Below, in pieces: positions 48,509 to 58,840 of a stretch of DNA of 64,000 nucleotides. The notes under the pieces are model-generated. The model was not told the origin of the DNA. It was given only the letters and a program-made list of their open reading frames with translations, and did no database searches. The DNA comes from Paenibacillus_I sp035510375 (GTDB lineage Bacteria; Bacillota; Bacilli; Paenibacillales; Paenibacillaceae). Where the stretch lies: NCBI RefSeq assembly GCF_035510375.1, contig NZ_DATKHG010000046.1. The stretch is one strand, 5' to 3'. Position numbers and translations under genes: made by a program. Within the stretch, counting starts at the first letter, position 1, and the number at the start of each line of letters is the position of its first letter.

Positions 48509-49275
48509 TACTTGTCGTTGACGTAGGGAATACAAATATCGTACTGGGCATTTACCGCGGCAATCGGCTGCTTCACCATTGGCGGCTCAGCACGAACCGG
48601 TCCGCCACCGTCGACGAGTACGGCATTACGATCCACAATCTGTTTGCGTATGCGGGGCTGCAGATGAGCGACATCGACGGCGTCATCATTTCGTCGGTCG
48701 TGCCGCCGCTGATGCGCACGCTGGAGCAGCTGTGCAGCGGCTATTTTCGCAAGACCCCGTACATCGTGGGACCGGGCATCAAGACGGGACTCAACATCCG
48801 TTACGAGAATCCGCGCGAGGTGGGAGCCGACCGGATCGTCAACGCGGTCGCGGCGATCGAGAAATATGGCCCGCCGCTGATTGTGGTCGATTTCGGCACG
48901 GCCACGACGTTCGATTACATCGACCAGGCGGGCAATTATTTGGGCGGGGCGATTGTGCCTGGCATCGGCATATCGACCGAGGCGCTGTACCAACGGGCGG
49001 CCAAGCTGCCCCGGATCGAGCTGGTGAAGCCGAAAAGCGTCATCGGGCGCAATCCCGTGACGTCGATGCAGGCAGGCATTATTTACGGCTACGCAGGCCA
49101 GGTAGACGGCATCGTCAGCCGGATAAAGGCCGAGTTCCGAACGAATCCGCGCGTTATAGCGACCGGCGGACTGGCGGAGCTCATTGCCGGCGAGTCGGAG
49201 GCGATTCAGGAAGTCGATCCGCTGCTCACGCTGGACGGATTGCGGATTATATACGACCGCAACATGGAAGCTTAA
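48505..49275 (+). CDS. coaX: Type III pantothenate kinase
   Basis: CoaX phosphorylates pantothenate, the first step to CoA, and needs a monovalent cation. The 256-residue ASKHA-fold protein has VVDVGNTNIVLGIYRG (about 4-19), PREVGADRIVNAVAA with the catalytic Asp, VVDFGTATTFD and GGAIVPGI. ATG 48505 overlaps the nadC stop (ATGA). Confidence 0.95.
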   Translation: MILVVDVGNTNIVLGIYRGNRLLHHWRLSTNRSATVDEYGITIHNLFAYAGLQMSDIDGVIISSVVPPLMRTLEQLCSGYFRKTPYIVGPGIKTGLNIRYENPREVGADRIVNAVAAIEKYGPPLIVVDFGTATTFDYIDQAGNYLGGAIVPGIGISTEALYQRAAKLPRIELVKPKSVIGRNPVTSMQAGIIYGYAGQVDGIVSRIKAEFRTNPRVIATGGLAELIAGESEAIQEVDPLLTLDGLRIIYDRNMEA

Positions 49276-49295
49276 GGAACGGAGGGATGAATGAA

Positions 49296-50225
49296 ATGGA
49301 CAGGGAACCAACCGGCCAACCGGAAACGATAGCGAAGAAAGACGTGCTGGTGAGAGGAACCGCCTGGGGCGGCAAAATCCGCGTGTTCGCGGTGCGCGCG
49401 ACCGCACTGGTCGACGAGATGCGGCGCAGGCACGATACTTATCCGACCGCTACGGCGGCGCTAGGGCGAACGGCCACCGCGGGCGCGATGATGGGGGCCA
49501 TGCTCAAAGGGGAAGAAAAGCTCACCATACAGGTCAAAGGGGACGGCCCGATCGGCCAGATCGTCGTCGATGCCAATGCGAAGGGCGAGGTGCGCGGCTA
49601 TGCGGATCATCCGCAGGTGCATTTGGCCGGCAACCCGCAGGGTAAGCTGGACGTGGCCGGCGCGGTTGGACGAAGCGGCCATATCCACATCATTAAGGAT
49701 TTGGGGTTGAAGGAGCCGTATCGGGGAAGCGTCCCGATCATTTCCGGGGAGCTCGCGGAAGATTTCACCTATTATTTCTCCTCGTCGGAGCAGACCCCTT
49801 CGGCGGTCGGACTCGGCGTGCTTGTCGATACGGACGGCTCGGTGCTGCAGGCAGGCGGCTTCATCGTTCAGCTTATGCCGGGCATGTCCGATGCGGATAT
49901 TACGCGGCTTGAGCAGGCGTTGGCGGTGATGCCGCCGGTGACCGCCCTGCTCGATCAAGGGGAAACGCCGGAAGGCATACTCGGGTTCGCGGTCGGAGAC
50001 GACCTCACGATTCACGATGAGATGCCGGTCGTTTTCAAGTGTAAATGCACGCGGGAGCGCGTGGAGCAAACACTCATCAGTATGGGCGAATCGGAACTGA
50101 AGCAATTGATCGAGGAAGAAGGAACAGCGCAAGTCGAATGCCATTTCTGCAACGAGACTTACATTTTCGACCGTCCGCATCTTGAAAGCCTGTTGGATCA
50201 AGCCAAGCCGAAGCCGATCCAATAA
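49296..50225 (+). CDS. hslO: Redox-regulated chaperone Hsp33
   Basis: Hsp33 protects unfolding proteins during oxidative stress; zinc release and disulfide formation switch it on. The 309-residue protein has the four zinc cysteines near its C-terminus, CKC (in VFKCKCTRERV) and CHFC (in VECHFCNETY). ATG 49296 is nine bases from GGAGGG; in-frame ATG 49287 touches the ribosome site and is rejected. Length and position are normal. Confidence 0.95.
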   Translation: MDREPTGQPETIAKKDVLVRGTAWGGKIRVFAVRATALVDEMRRRHDTYPTATAALGRTATAGAMMGAMLKGEEKLTIQVKGDGPIGQIVVDANAKGEVRGYADHPQVHLAGNPQGKLDVAGAVGRSGHIHIIKDLGLKEPYRGSVPIISGELAEDFTYYFSSSEQTPSAVGLGVLVDTDGSVLQAGGFIVQLMPGMSDADITRLEQALAVMPPVTALLDQGETPEGILGFAVGDDLTIHDEMPVVFKCKCTRERVEQTLISMGESELKQLIEEEGTAQVECHFCNETYIFDRPHLESLLDQAKPKPIQ

Positions 50226-50240
50226 GCGGGGGCCGGATTC

Positions 50241-51233
50241 ATGAACAAATTGAACGCGCTGAAGGCCGTCGTCATCCTTCAAGCCGTCTGTCTAATCGTG
50301 TTGACTGTGATCGTCGCCGTTCGGCTCGTTCCGGATAACCGGCCGGAGCCTCCACTGCCGGGCGATCCGCCCGCGCCGAATGCCGGCGGGGAGGGCGGTG
50401 GCGGCGTCTCCGGCCGCCCGTACGGCCGTACGGTCGCTTCGATCGGGGATACCGTCATTACGCAAGGGATGCTTCAGCGGGAGCTGGAGAAGCAATACGG
50501 CGAATCCGTACTGCGGGCGATGCTGGTAAAGGAAGCCGTGAGGCTGGAGGCCGAGGCGTACAGGCTTGACGTTACGCCGGAGGAGCTGCAGGCAGAGCTC
50601 GACCTCATGATCGAAGGCTACGGCGACGAGGCGGCGTTCTTCGCATCGATGAAGGAGCAGCTGGGTATGGACCGGGAAACCGTCATCGCCGATGTCAGGC
50701 AGCGGCTGCTGCTGGAGAAAATCGCGGTACGCTCGGTCGATATCGGCGACGACGAGGTGGAGGCTTATATACGCGACAATCCGGAGCAATTCGAGCCTGC
50801 CGTAAGGCTGGCGTTGTCTTGGATCGTGACGGCAACGAGCGGGGAGGCGGAAGAGATCCTTCGCATGCTGGAAGCGGGCGAATCGTTCGATGCGCTCGCG
50901 AGAGCTTATTCCATCGATGAATTTTCGGCCGACAACGGCGGCTCGATCGGCACGGTCGACGCCTCCGACCCGTTCGTCGACGAGGATCTGCTCGAGGCGG
51001 TCGGCGCGATTCAGCCGGGCGCCGTAACCGGTCCGGTTGAAGTCGATAGGGGCTGGGCCGTCGTGCGCCTCGACGAACGAACGATCGTTGAGACGCCGGA
51101 CAACCGCCGACTGCGGGAGAGGGTGAGGAAGCAGCTGGCGCTGGAGAAGGCCGATCCGCTTCCGGAGGTGGAGAACAGCCTGCTCGCCAAATACGGCGCG
51201 GAGTTTGTCCGTGAGCCCATGAACGGAGCATGA
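50241..51233 (+). CDS. Membrane-anchored peptidyl-prolyl isomerase-like protein (YacD/PrsA family)
   Basis: A 330-residue protein with one N-terminal membrane helix (about 8-29), a Pro/Gly-rich linker, a SurA-like N-terminal helical domain (about 60-170) and a degenerate parvulin domain (about 180-285; LSWIVTATSGEAEEIL, YSIDEFSADNGGSIG). It has no lipobox Cys, unlike PrsA. It occupies the yacD position between hslO and cysK. Isomerase activity is uncertain because the parvulin core is poorly conserved. Confidence 0.85.
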   Translation: MNKLNALKAVVILQAVCLIVLTVIVAVRLVPDNRPEPPLPGDPPAPNAGGEGGGGVSGRPYGRTVASIGDTVITQGMLQRELEKQYGESVLRAMLVKEAVRLEAEAYRLDVTPEELQAELDLMIEGYGDEAAFFASMKEQLGMDRETVIADVRQRLLLEKIAVRSVDIGDDEVEAYIRDNPEQFEPAVRLALSWIVTATSGEAEEILRMLEAGESFDALARAYSIDEFSADNGGSIGTVDASDPFVDEDLLEAVGAIQPGAVTGPVEVDRGWAVVRLDERTIVETPDNRRLRERVRKQLALEKADPLPEVENSLLAKYGAEFVREPMNGA

Positions 51234-51278
51234 AACGCTATGAATGATGAAGGAACTGTCCGGGCGATAAACTGGCTA

Positions 51279-51337
51279 TTGACAACGTGAGCCTGCGGTT
51301 GATAAGATAAAAACAGATCAAAACCTACTAAATTAGT
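51279..51337 (+). promoter_or_regulatory. cysK promoter and downstream palindrome
   Basis: TTGACA (51279-51284), 18 bases, TAAGAT (51303-51308). Just downstream is ACTAA-A-TTAGT (51327-51337) followed by CGGAAAT, AT-rich and loosely like CymR sites that control cysK in B. subtilis. The CymR reading is tentative. Confidence 0.45.
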
Positions 51338-51361
51338 CGGAAATAAGGAGGCTCTTCCAAC

Positions 51362-52300
<939 letters not shown>

Positions 52301-52328
52301 TCCGAATTGGATCGGCAACAGCACAACT

Positions 52329-52359
52329 GCACCTCCGATTTCGGTCGGGGGTGCTTTTT
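52329..52359 (+). terminator. Terminator after cysK
   Basis: GCACCTCCGA pairs with TCGGGGGTGC (one wobble), followed by TTTTT. Confidence 0.85.
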
Positions 52360-52392
52360 GGTTGACTGAACGCGGCCGCTCATCTTCGTGTG

Positions 52393-52421
52393 TTGACTTC
52401 GATCGAAGTTTTTCTCATACT
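52393..52421 (+). promoter_or_regulatory. pab/fol operon promoter with perfect 14-bp palindrome
   Basis: TTGACT (52393-52398), 17 bases, CATACT (52416-52421). The perfect palindrome ACTTCGA-TCGAAGT (52396-52409) overlaps the -35 and spacer, a good operator position. The -10 is weak. Confidence 0.55.
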
Positions 52422-52470
52422 ATTGGCAATATGGATGGACCGGGCGTGAGGCTTGGAGGAAGGAAGATCG

Positions 52471-54036
52471 ATGGAAACGACAAGCTTGGCGCAGTGGACC
52501 GCTTGGCGCCGGGAAGGCTGCACGACGCTGCCGTTATTGCGGCGCATCCCGCTGGCGGAGAATGGGGATCGGCTGCGAACGTGGACCGGCGCGTGGAAGG
52601 CGGCGTCGGAGCATGCGATCGTGCTGGAGAGCGGCAAGGACGGACGTTACACTTATCTCGGCCTGCGCCCTTCCGCCGTGATTCGCGGATACGCCAGACA
52701 TGCGGAGATTATGCGGGCGGGCGCGGCGGACGCAAGGGTTATTTATGGCAAGCCGCTCGAAGTGGTACGCGAACATATGCGTTCCCGCAAGGGTCCCCGT
52801 GTCGAGGGAGGACCGAAGTGGACGGGCGGATTGGCCGGCTTCTGGTCCTATGATATTATTCGCTCCATCGAGCGGCTGCCCGAGCTGGCGGCCGACGATT
52901 TGGGCTTGCCGGAATATTTATTCCTGGAACTCGACGAATTGTGGATTATCGACCATGTGGAGCGCGCTTTGTACTGCTCGGTGCATACCGCGATTGACAG
53001 CGCGCCTTCGGACAAAGCGGGTGATTCATGGTTAGAAACAACCTATGAATACGCGGTTCGCAAGCAGGAGGGGATGGCGGCCCTATGGGAGCGGATCGCG
53101 TCGGATGCGGACTCAACGGAAGAGGCTGCACGCCAAGCCGCCCGCCGGCGGCTGCTTGCCTCGGACAGCATGCATATCGATGTCGAGGCGATGCAGGGAC
53201 TGGCCTCTCCTTTTCCGAAGGGCGATTACATGAATGCCGTTTCCCGAATTCGCGGCTACATCGGGCAAGGCGACGTGTTTCAGGTCAACTTGTCGCTGCG
53301 GCAGAGCAAGGCGACGGACGCCGAGCCGGACGAGCTGTACGAGTGGCTGCGGCTGGTGAACCCGTCTCCTTATATGGGTTTCCTGCGCTGCCCCGATTTC
53401 AGCCTGGTATCGGCATCGCCCGAGCTGCTGGTTGAGCTGCGGGCCGGTCGGCTGTCGACCCGGCCGATCGCGGGGACGCGAAGGCGCGGCCGCACGCCGG
53501 AAGAGGACGGGCATATGGCGGAGGAGCTGCGGTCGAACGAGAAGGAGCGGGCGGAGCATATCATGCTCGTCGATCTGGAGCGCAACGATCTGGGGCGGAT
53601 TTCGGCATACGGCACCGTCAAGGTCCGTGATTTTATGGTCATCGAATACTACTCGCACGTTATGCATCTCGTGTCGCAGGTTGAAGGCGAACTGGCATCG
53701 GGCAAGGACGCGTTCGATGTGATTGCCGCGACTTTTCCGGGAGGGACGATTACGGGGGCGCCGAAAATCCGCACGATGGAAATTATCGAGGAGCTGGAGC
53801 CGACAAGGCGGGGACCGTATACCGGCTCGCTCGGCTGGATTGACTATGACGGCGATATGGAATTTAATATTATTATACGGACGATGATCGTAAAGGACGG
53901 GCTCGCGCATATCCAGGCCGGCGCCGGCATCGTGATCGATTCGGAGCCTGAACGGGAATATTATGAATCGCTGAACAAGGCAAAGGCGCTTTGGAAGGCG
54001 GTTCAGTATTGCGAAGAAGGAGGTGCCCTACCGTGA
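52471..54036 (+). CDS. pabB: Aminodeoxychorismate synthase component I
   Basis: PabB converts chorismate to 4-amino-4-deoxychorismate with ammonia from PabA, for folate. The 521-residue chorismate-binding enzyme has RPIAGTRRRG, HIMLVDLERNDLGR, FPGGTITGAPKIRTMEIIEEL and the C-terminal HIQAGAGIVIDSEPEREYYES. The PIAGT Ala is the TrpE-like residue rather than the Lys of E. coli PabB, so by sequence alone TrpE is possible; the pabA-pabC-folP context decides for PabB. ATG 52471 follows GGAGGAAGGAAG. Stop overlaps pabA. Confidence 0.92.
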   Translation: METTSLAQWTAWRREGCTTLPLLRRIPLAENGDRLRTWTGAWKAASEHAIVLESGKDGRYTYLGLRPSAVIRGYARHAEIMRAGAADARVIYGKPLEVVREHMRSRKGPRVEGGPKWTGGLAGFWSYDIIRSIERLPELAADDLGLPEYLFLELDELWIIDHVERALYCSVHTAIDSAPSDKAGDSWLETTYEYAVRKQEGMAALWERIASDADSTEEAARQAARRRLLASDSMHIDVEAMQGLASPFPKGDYMNAVSRIRGYIGQGDVFQVNLSLRQSKATDAEPDELYEWLRLVNPSPYMGFLRCPDFSLVSASPELLVELRAGRLSTRPIAGTRRRGRTPEEDGHMAEELRSNEKERAEHIMLVDLERNDLGRISAYGTVKVRDFMVIEYYSHVMHLVSQVEGELASGKDAFDVIAATFPGGTITGAPKIRTMEIIEELEPTRRGPYTGSLGWIDYDGDMEFNIIIRTMIVKDGLAHIQAGAGIVIDSEPEREYYESLNKAKALWKAVQYCEEGGALP

Positions 54037-54614
54037 TTCTGGTGATCGATAATTACGATTCGTTTACGTATAACCTGGTGCAATATTTGGGCGAGCTCGG
54101 GGAAGAGATCGTGGTCAAGCGCAACGACGAGATCGATTTGAAAGGCATCGAAGAGCTGGCGCCCGACCACATCCTGATCTCTCCCGGGCCCTGCTCGCCG
54201 AACGAGGCGGGAATCAGTCTGGCCCTGATCGAGCATTTTAAAGGAAAAGTGCCGATATTCGGCGTATGCCTCGGCCATCAGGCGATCGGACAAGCGTTCG
54301 GCGGCGAGGTGGTCCGGGCGGATAATCTGATGCACGGCAAAACGTCGGAGATGCATCATGGCGGCAAGGGCGTTTTTACGGGCATTCCGTCTCCGTTCAC
54401 GGCTACCCGTTACCATTCGCTGATCGTCAAAAAGGATACGCTGCCGGACTGCCTGGAAATTACCGCCGAGACGGAGGCTGGAGAAATTATGGGGCTGCGG
54501 CACAAAGAATTCCCGATCGAAGGCGTGCAGTTCCACCCCGAGTCGATCATCACGGAGAACGGCTTGACGCTGCTTCGGAACTTCCTGAAGTCGCGCGCCG
54601 AAGCCGCACGATGA
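54033..54614 (+). CDS. pabA: Aminodeoxychorismate synthase glutamine amidotransferase (PabA/TrpG)
   Basis: A 193-residue class I amidotransferase supplying ammonia to PabB. The triad is seen as Cys in GVCLGHQAIG and His/Glu in VQFHPESI, with the oxyanion SPGPCSPNEAG. GTG 54033 follows AAGGAGG by nine bases and overlaps the pabB stop. In B. subtilis the equivalent protein serves both folate and tryptophan synthesis; whether it does here depends on a trp-specific TrpG elsewhere. Confidence 0.93.
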   Translation: MILVIDNYDSFTYNLVQYLGELGEEIVVKRNDEIDLKGIEELAPDHILISPGPCSPNEAGISLALIEHFKGKVPIFGVCLGHQAIGQAFGGEVVRADNLMHGKTSEMHHGGKGVFTGIPSPFTATRYHSLIVKKDTLPDCLEITAETEAGEIMGLRHKEFPIEGVQFHPESIITENGLTLLRNFLKSRAEAAR

Positions 54615-55519
54615 AGGTCGGTTATAACGGGTCCGTCATCGAGGCGGGCGAAGCCGTGATCCCGGTATACGATCACGGCTTTTTGTACGGAATGGGACTG
54701 TTCGAGACATTTCGGACGTACGGCGGGAGTCCTTTTCAGCTTGGCCGTCACCTGGACCGTCTGCGCGCCGGCTGTGAAATGCTGGGCATCGTTGGGCAAA
54801 TGGCGGAAGAGGATGTTCGCGCTTGGCTGGCGGAGCTGCTGGCCGCAAACGGGCTGGCCGGCGCCGACGCTTACGTACGGTTGACGGTGACGGCGGGCGT
54901 CGGCGAGCTTGGATTGCCGGCGGGCGATTACGTTCGGCCGAACGCGCTGCTGCTCGTCAAGCCGCTTCCCCCCATGGACGAAAGGCTGTATCGGGAAGGC
55001 AAGGAGCTGCGGCTGCTTCGGACGCGCCGCAATACGCCGGAAACGCCGGTCCGGTTGAAATCGCTCCATTATATGAACAATATTATCGCGAGGCGGGAGC
55101 TTCTGGCGTCCGGCGCTTCGCCTGGCGCGGAAGGCCTGATGCTAACCGGCGAGGGCAGGCTGGCGGAAGGCGTGGTCAGCAATCTGTTTTTCGTCAGGGA
55201 CGGCACCGTTTGGACGCCGCATACGGACAACGGCATTTTACCCGGTATTACCCGGGCGATCACGATGGAGCTGTCGAAGTCGCTGGGCGTGCCTGGCGCG
55301 GAAGGCTTTTTCGGGTGGGACGATTTGCTTCGCGCGGATGAAGTATGGCTGACCAACTCCGTGCAGGAGATTGTTCCCGTGACGCTTTTAACCGATATAG
55401 AGGGCCGTGCGCGGACGGTTGGAGACGGACGGATCGGACCGGTGACGCGGAGCTTGCTTGCCGCTTACCGCGGCATGACGGGGTATACCGACGATGGCAA
55501 AGGGGGAAAACCGGAATGA
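54611..55519 (+). CDS. pabC: Aminodeoxychorismate lyase
   Basis: PabC is a PLP fold-type IV enzyme that splits aminodeoxychorismate into p-aminobenzoate and pyruvate. The 302-residue protein has YDHGFLYGMGLFETFRTY (about 20-37), the PLP Lys in RLKSLHYMNNI (about 156) and EGVVSNLFFV. ATG 54611 overlaps the pabA stop. D-amino-acid aminotransferases share the fold, but context fits PabC. Confidence 0.92.
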   Translation: MKVGYNGSVIEAGEAVIPVYDHGFLYGMGLFETFRTYGGSPFQLGRHLDRLRAGCEMLGIVGQMAEEDVRAWLAELLAANGLAGADAYVRLTVTAGVGELGLPAGDYVRPNALLLVKPLPPMDERLYREGKELRLLRTRRNTPETPVRLKSLHYMNNIIARRELLASGASPGAEGLMLTGEGRLAEGVVSNLFFVRDGTVWTPHTDNGILPGITRAITMELSKSLGVPGAEGFFGWDDLLRADEVWLTNSVQEIVPVTLLTDIEGRARTVGDGRIGPVTRSLLAAYRGMTGYTDDGKGGKPE

Positions 55520-56373
55520 GGCCGGTCGTATGGAAACGAAGTTATGAGCTGCCGGGCGGCGTCCGGCTTGAGCTCGGCGGGCGAACGCTGATTATGGGCA
55601 TTCTGAATGCGACGCCGGATTCTTTTTCCGACGGGGGCCGCTACGACAACGTTGCGGCGGCTGTGGAGCATGCGCGCGTGATGGCCGCCGAAGGCGCGGA
55701 CATCATCGACATCGGCGGCGAGTCGACGCGGCCCGGCGGGGCGCAGGTGCCGCTGGAGGAGGAGCTTCGCCGGGTGCTGCCGGTCATAAGCGCCGTGCGC
55801 GAAGCGCTGCCGGATATGCCTTTGTCGATCGACACCTATAAGGCGGAAACCGCGCAGCGGGCGCTCGAGGCCGGTGCGCATATCATCAATGACGTGTGGG
55901 GATTGCAGGCGGATCCCGGCATGGCCGCCGTTGCGGCGGCCTGGGGCTGTCCGGTCGTGATCAGCCATAACCGCGAGGCGGTCGAGTACGGGGATTTTGT
56001 TCCGGATGTGCTTGACGATCTGCTTCGGGGCGTGAAGACCGCGCTGGCCGCCGGCGTGGCAGAAGAGCGGATCTGGCTGGATCCGGGCATCGGCTTCGCC
56101 AAAAACTACGGGCATAACCTTGATCTGCTCGGTCGGCTTGAGGAGATCGCGGCGCTCGGGTATCCGGTGCTGCTCGGCACATCCCGCAAGCGGTTCATTC
56201 GCGAAACGCTGGGGCTTCCGCCCGGGGATGCGGTGGAGGGGACGGGCGCGACCGTCGCATTGGGCATTGCGCAAGGCTGCCAAATCGTCCGCGTCCATGA
56301 TGTAAAGCCGATGAAGCGGGTCGCGGCGATGACCGACGCGATCGTTTATCGCAGGGCCGATGTGCGGGAATAA
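55516..56373 (+). CDS. folP: Dihydropteroate synthase
   Basis: FolP joins p-aminobenzoate to the pterin pyrophosphate and is the sulfonamide target. The 285-residue TIM barrel shows MGILNATPDSFSDGG (about 27-41), DIGGESTRPGG (about 64-74), LSIDTYKAE and GTSRKRFI. ATG 55516 overlaps the pabC stop with AAAGGGGG upstream. An in-frame start at 55345 lies inside pabC and is rejected. Confidence 0.95.
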   Translation: MRPVVWKRSYELPGGVRLELGGRTLIMGILNATPDSFSDGGRYDNVAAAVEHARVMAAEGADIIDIGGESTRPGGAQVPLEEELRRVLPVISAVREALPDMPLSIDTYKAETAQRALEAGAHIINDVWGLQADPGMAAVAAAWGCPVVISHNREAVEYGDFVPDVLDDLLRGVKTALAAGVAEERIWLDPGIGFAKNYGHNLDLLGRLEEIAALGYPVLLGTSRKRFIRETLGLPPGDAVEGTGATVALGIAQGCQIVRVHDVKPMKRVAAMTDAIVYRRADVRE

Positions 56374-56440
56374 CGACGGCAGGCCGCCGTGGGGCGCGGG
56401 TGGCGAAGCGGCCCGCGCCCCGGAAGGGAGTGATTCGTTC

Positions 56441-56827
56441 ATGGATAAAATGACCTTGAGAGGGATGCAGTTTTTCGGCTATCATGGGGTGATTCCGGAG
56501 GAAAACCGGCTCGGCCAGCGGTTCGGTCTGGAGCTCGAACTGCTGCTCGATTTGCATGACGCGGAGAAATCCGACGATTTATCGCGAACGGTCAACTATG
56601 CCGAGGTCTACGCGCTTGTGAAATCCGTCGTAGAAGGCCCCCCGTCGAAGCTGATTGAAGCGGTGGCGGGCCGTGTTGCATCCGCCGTTCTCGACACTTA
56701 TACTATTATAAACGAAGTGACGGTAAGGCTGACGAAGCCGCATCCGCCGTTCGACATTCATTTCGACGGCGTTACCGTGGAGCTTCGCAGAAAGCGGGAT
56801 GCGCATGGACGAATCATTCCCGCCTGA
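56441..56827 (+). CDS. folB: Dihydroneopterin aldolase
   Basis: FolB forms 6-hydroxymethyl-dihydropterin. The 128-residue protein begins MDKMTLRGMQFFGYHGVIPEEN, with the family GYHGV and E22, and has the DLSRTVNYAEVY block and the active-site Lys in LTKPHPPF. ATG 56441 is ten bases from AAGGGAG. Overlaps folK. Confidence 0.93.
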   Translation: MDKMTLRGMQFFGYHGVIPEENRLGQRFGLELELLLDLHDAEKSDDLSRTVNYAEVYALVKSVVEGPPSKLIEAVAGRVASAVLDTYTIINEVTVRLTKPHPPFDIHFDGVTVELRRKRDAHGRIIPA

Positions 56828-57386
56828 AGGCGCGGGCCGCGGCCCTGCCGCCGAAGCGGCGTGGCCGGAAGCTTATGTGGCGCTAGGGTCGAACTTGGGC
56901 GACCGCATGGACATGCTGACCGAGGCGCTGGGGAGGATCCACAGGCACCCGGACATGTCGGTCATTCGCGTTTCCGGCATTTACGAGACCGACCCGGTCG
57001 GGTACGCCGACCAGCCGGCTTTTCTCAATATGGCGGCCGCCGTCCGGTCCCGGCTTGAACCCGTTGGGCTGCTGCGCGCTTTGCTCGATATCGAACGGCA
57101 GTTGGGCAGGGTCCGAACGATGCGCAACGGACCGAGGACGATCGATCTGGATTTGCTTTATATGCAGAACATCATTATGACATCCGAAGAGCTGACGCTG
57201 CCGCACCCCCGCATGATGGATCGCGCGTTCGTGCTCGTTCCGCTGCGGGATGTGCTGAAGGACGCTTCGCCGCTTAAGGAGGCCGTCGAGGCCGCCGCCC
57301 GGGAGGCGCTCAGGCAGGGAAAGGAAGGCATTGCATTATGGAATACGATCAATTGGCACAGCGCATCCGCGCTTTTCGAAAATTGA
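56799..57386 (+). CDS. folK: HPPK, hydroxymethyl-dihydropterin pyrophosphokinase
   Basis: FolK transfers pyrophosphate from ATP to the pterin before FolP acts. The 195-residue protein has YVALGSNLGDR (about 26-36), GIYETDPVGYADQPAFLNMA, and the ATP-binding RNGPRTIDLDLL (about 109-120). Start is ATG 56799 or ATG 56805, both inside the end of folB; neither has a strong ribosome site. A 25-residue N-terminal extension rich in Ala/Pro precedes the core. Overlaps yazB by 49 bp. Confidence 0.92.
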   Translation: MRMDESFPPEGAGRGPAAEAAWPEAYVALGSNLGDRMDMLTEALGRIHRHPDMSVIRVSGIYETDPVGYADQPAFLNMAAAVRSRLEPVGLLRALLDIERQLGRVRTMRNGPRTIDLDLLYMQNIIMTSEELTLPHPRMMDRAFVLVPLRDVLKDASPLKEAVEAAAREALRQGKEGIALWNTINWHSASALFEN

Positions 57387-57547
57387 AGGGCTTTACCCAA
57401 CAGCAGTTGGCCGACCGCCTGGGCGTGTCGGTCGCGGTGCTCGGCTCCCTGGAGCGGGGGACGCGCAAGCCCGAGACGAAGCTGCTGGAACGAATCGCCG
57501 AATCGCTCGGCATCGGTTATGAGGAATTGACGGCAAGCGGCAAATAA
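57338..57547 (+). CDS. yazB: YazB-like helix-turn-helix protein
   Basis: A 69-residue Xre/Cro-type DNA-binding protein; nearly all of it is one HTH domain (RIRAFRKLKGFTQQQLADRLG, then LGSLERGTRKPETKLLERIAESLG). AAAGGAAGG is about 11 bases before ATG 57338, and the start lies inside folK. The same small gene follows folK in B. subtilis. Its target is unknown; it might act on its own operon, whose promoter carries a palindrome. Confidence 0.9.
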   Translation: MEYDQLAQRIRAFRKLKGFTQQQLADRLGVSVAVLGSLERGTRKPETKLLERIAESLGIGYEELTASGK

Positions 57548-57581
57548 CGCCTGAACGCGAAGGAAAGGAGTACGGTGCGAC

Positions 57582-58577
<996 letters not shown>

Positions 58578-58586
58578 TGGGATACG

Positions 58587-58608
58587 CCGCGCGGATTGCC
58601 GCGCGGCA
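58587..58608 (+). terminator. Strong hairpin after dusB, possible terminator
   Basis: GCCGCGCGG (58587-58595) pairs perfectly with CCGCGCGGC (58600-58608). The following ATTCCTTG is not a proper T-run, so function as an intrinsic terminator is uncertain. Confidence 0.45.
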
Positions 58609-58664
58609 TTCCTTGCATGATGGCGTGAAACGTTTACATAGGCGGCCGGACAGGTTGGGTATGA

Positions 58665-58694
58665 TTGACAGCCGATGCTTTTATGCAATATAAT
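58665..58694 (+). promoter_or_regulatory. greA promoter (sigma-A consensus)
   Basis: TTGACA (58665-58670), 18 bases, TATAAT (58689-58694). The leader is about 140 bases and contains GCAGC/GCTGC and ATTTTCA/TGAAAAT inverted repeats, the latter ending near the ribosome site. Confidence 0.8.
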
Positions 58695-58840
58695 CATGCA
58701 ATAACATTCCGCCTGAAGTCCGTAAATGCAGCTTGTATAAGCCGGCTGCCGAGGCGGGGCCGCCATTTTCAAACGTAACGGTGCGCGACGGGGATTCATT
58801 CATCGTATGAAAATTTGCACATGACAGGAGAATCGGTTAG

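Noticed and set aside
48579..49295. Extended N-terminus of hslO running through coaX
   Set aside because: The frame is open by chance in GC-rich sequence; coaX is intact in another frame and hslO has a good start at 49296.
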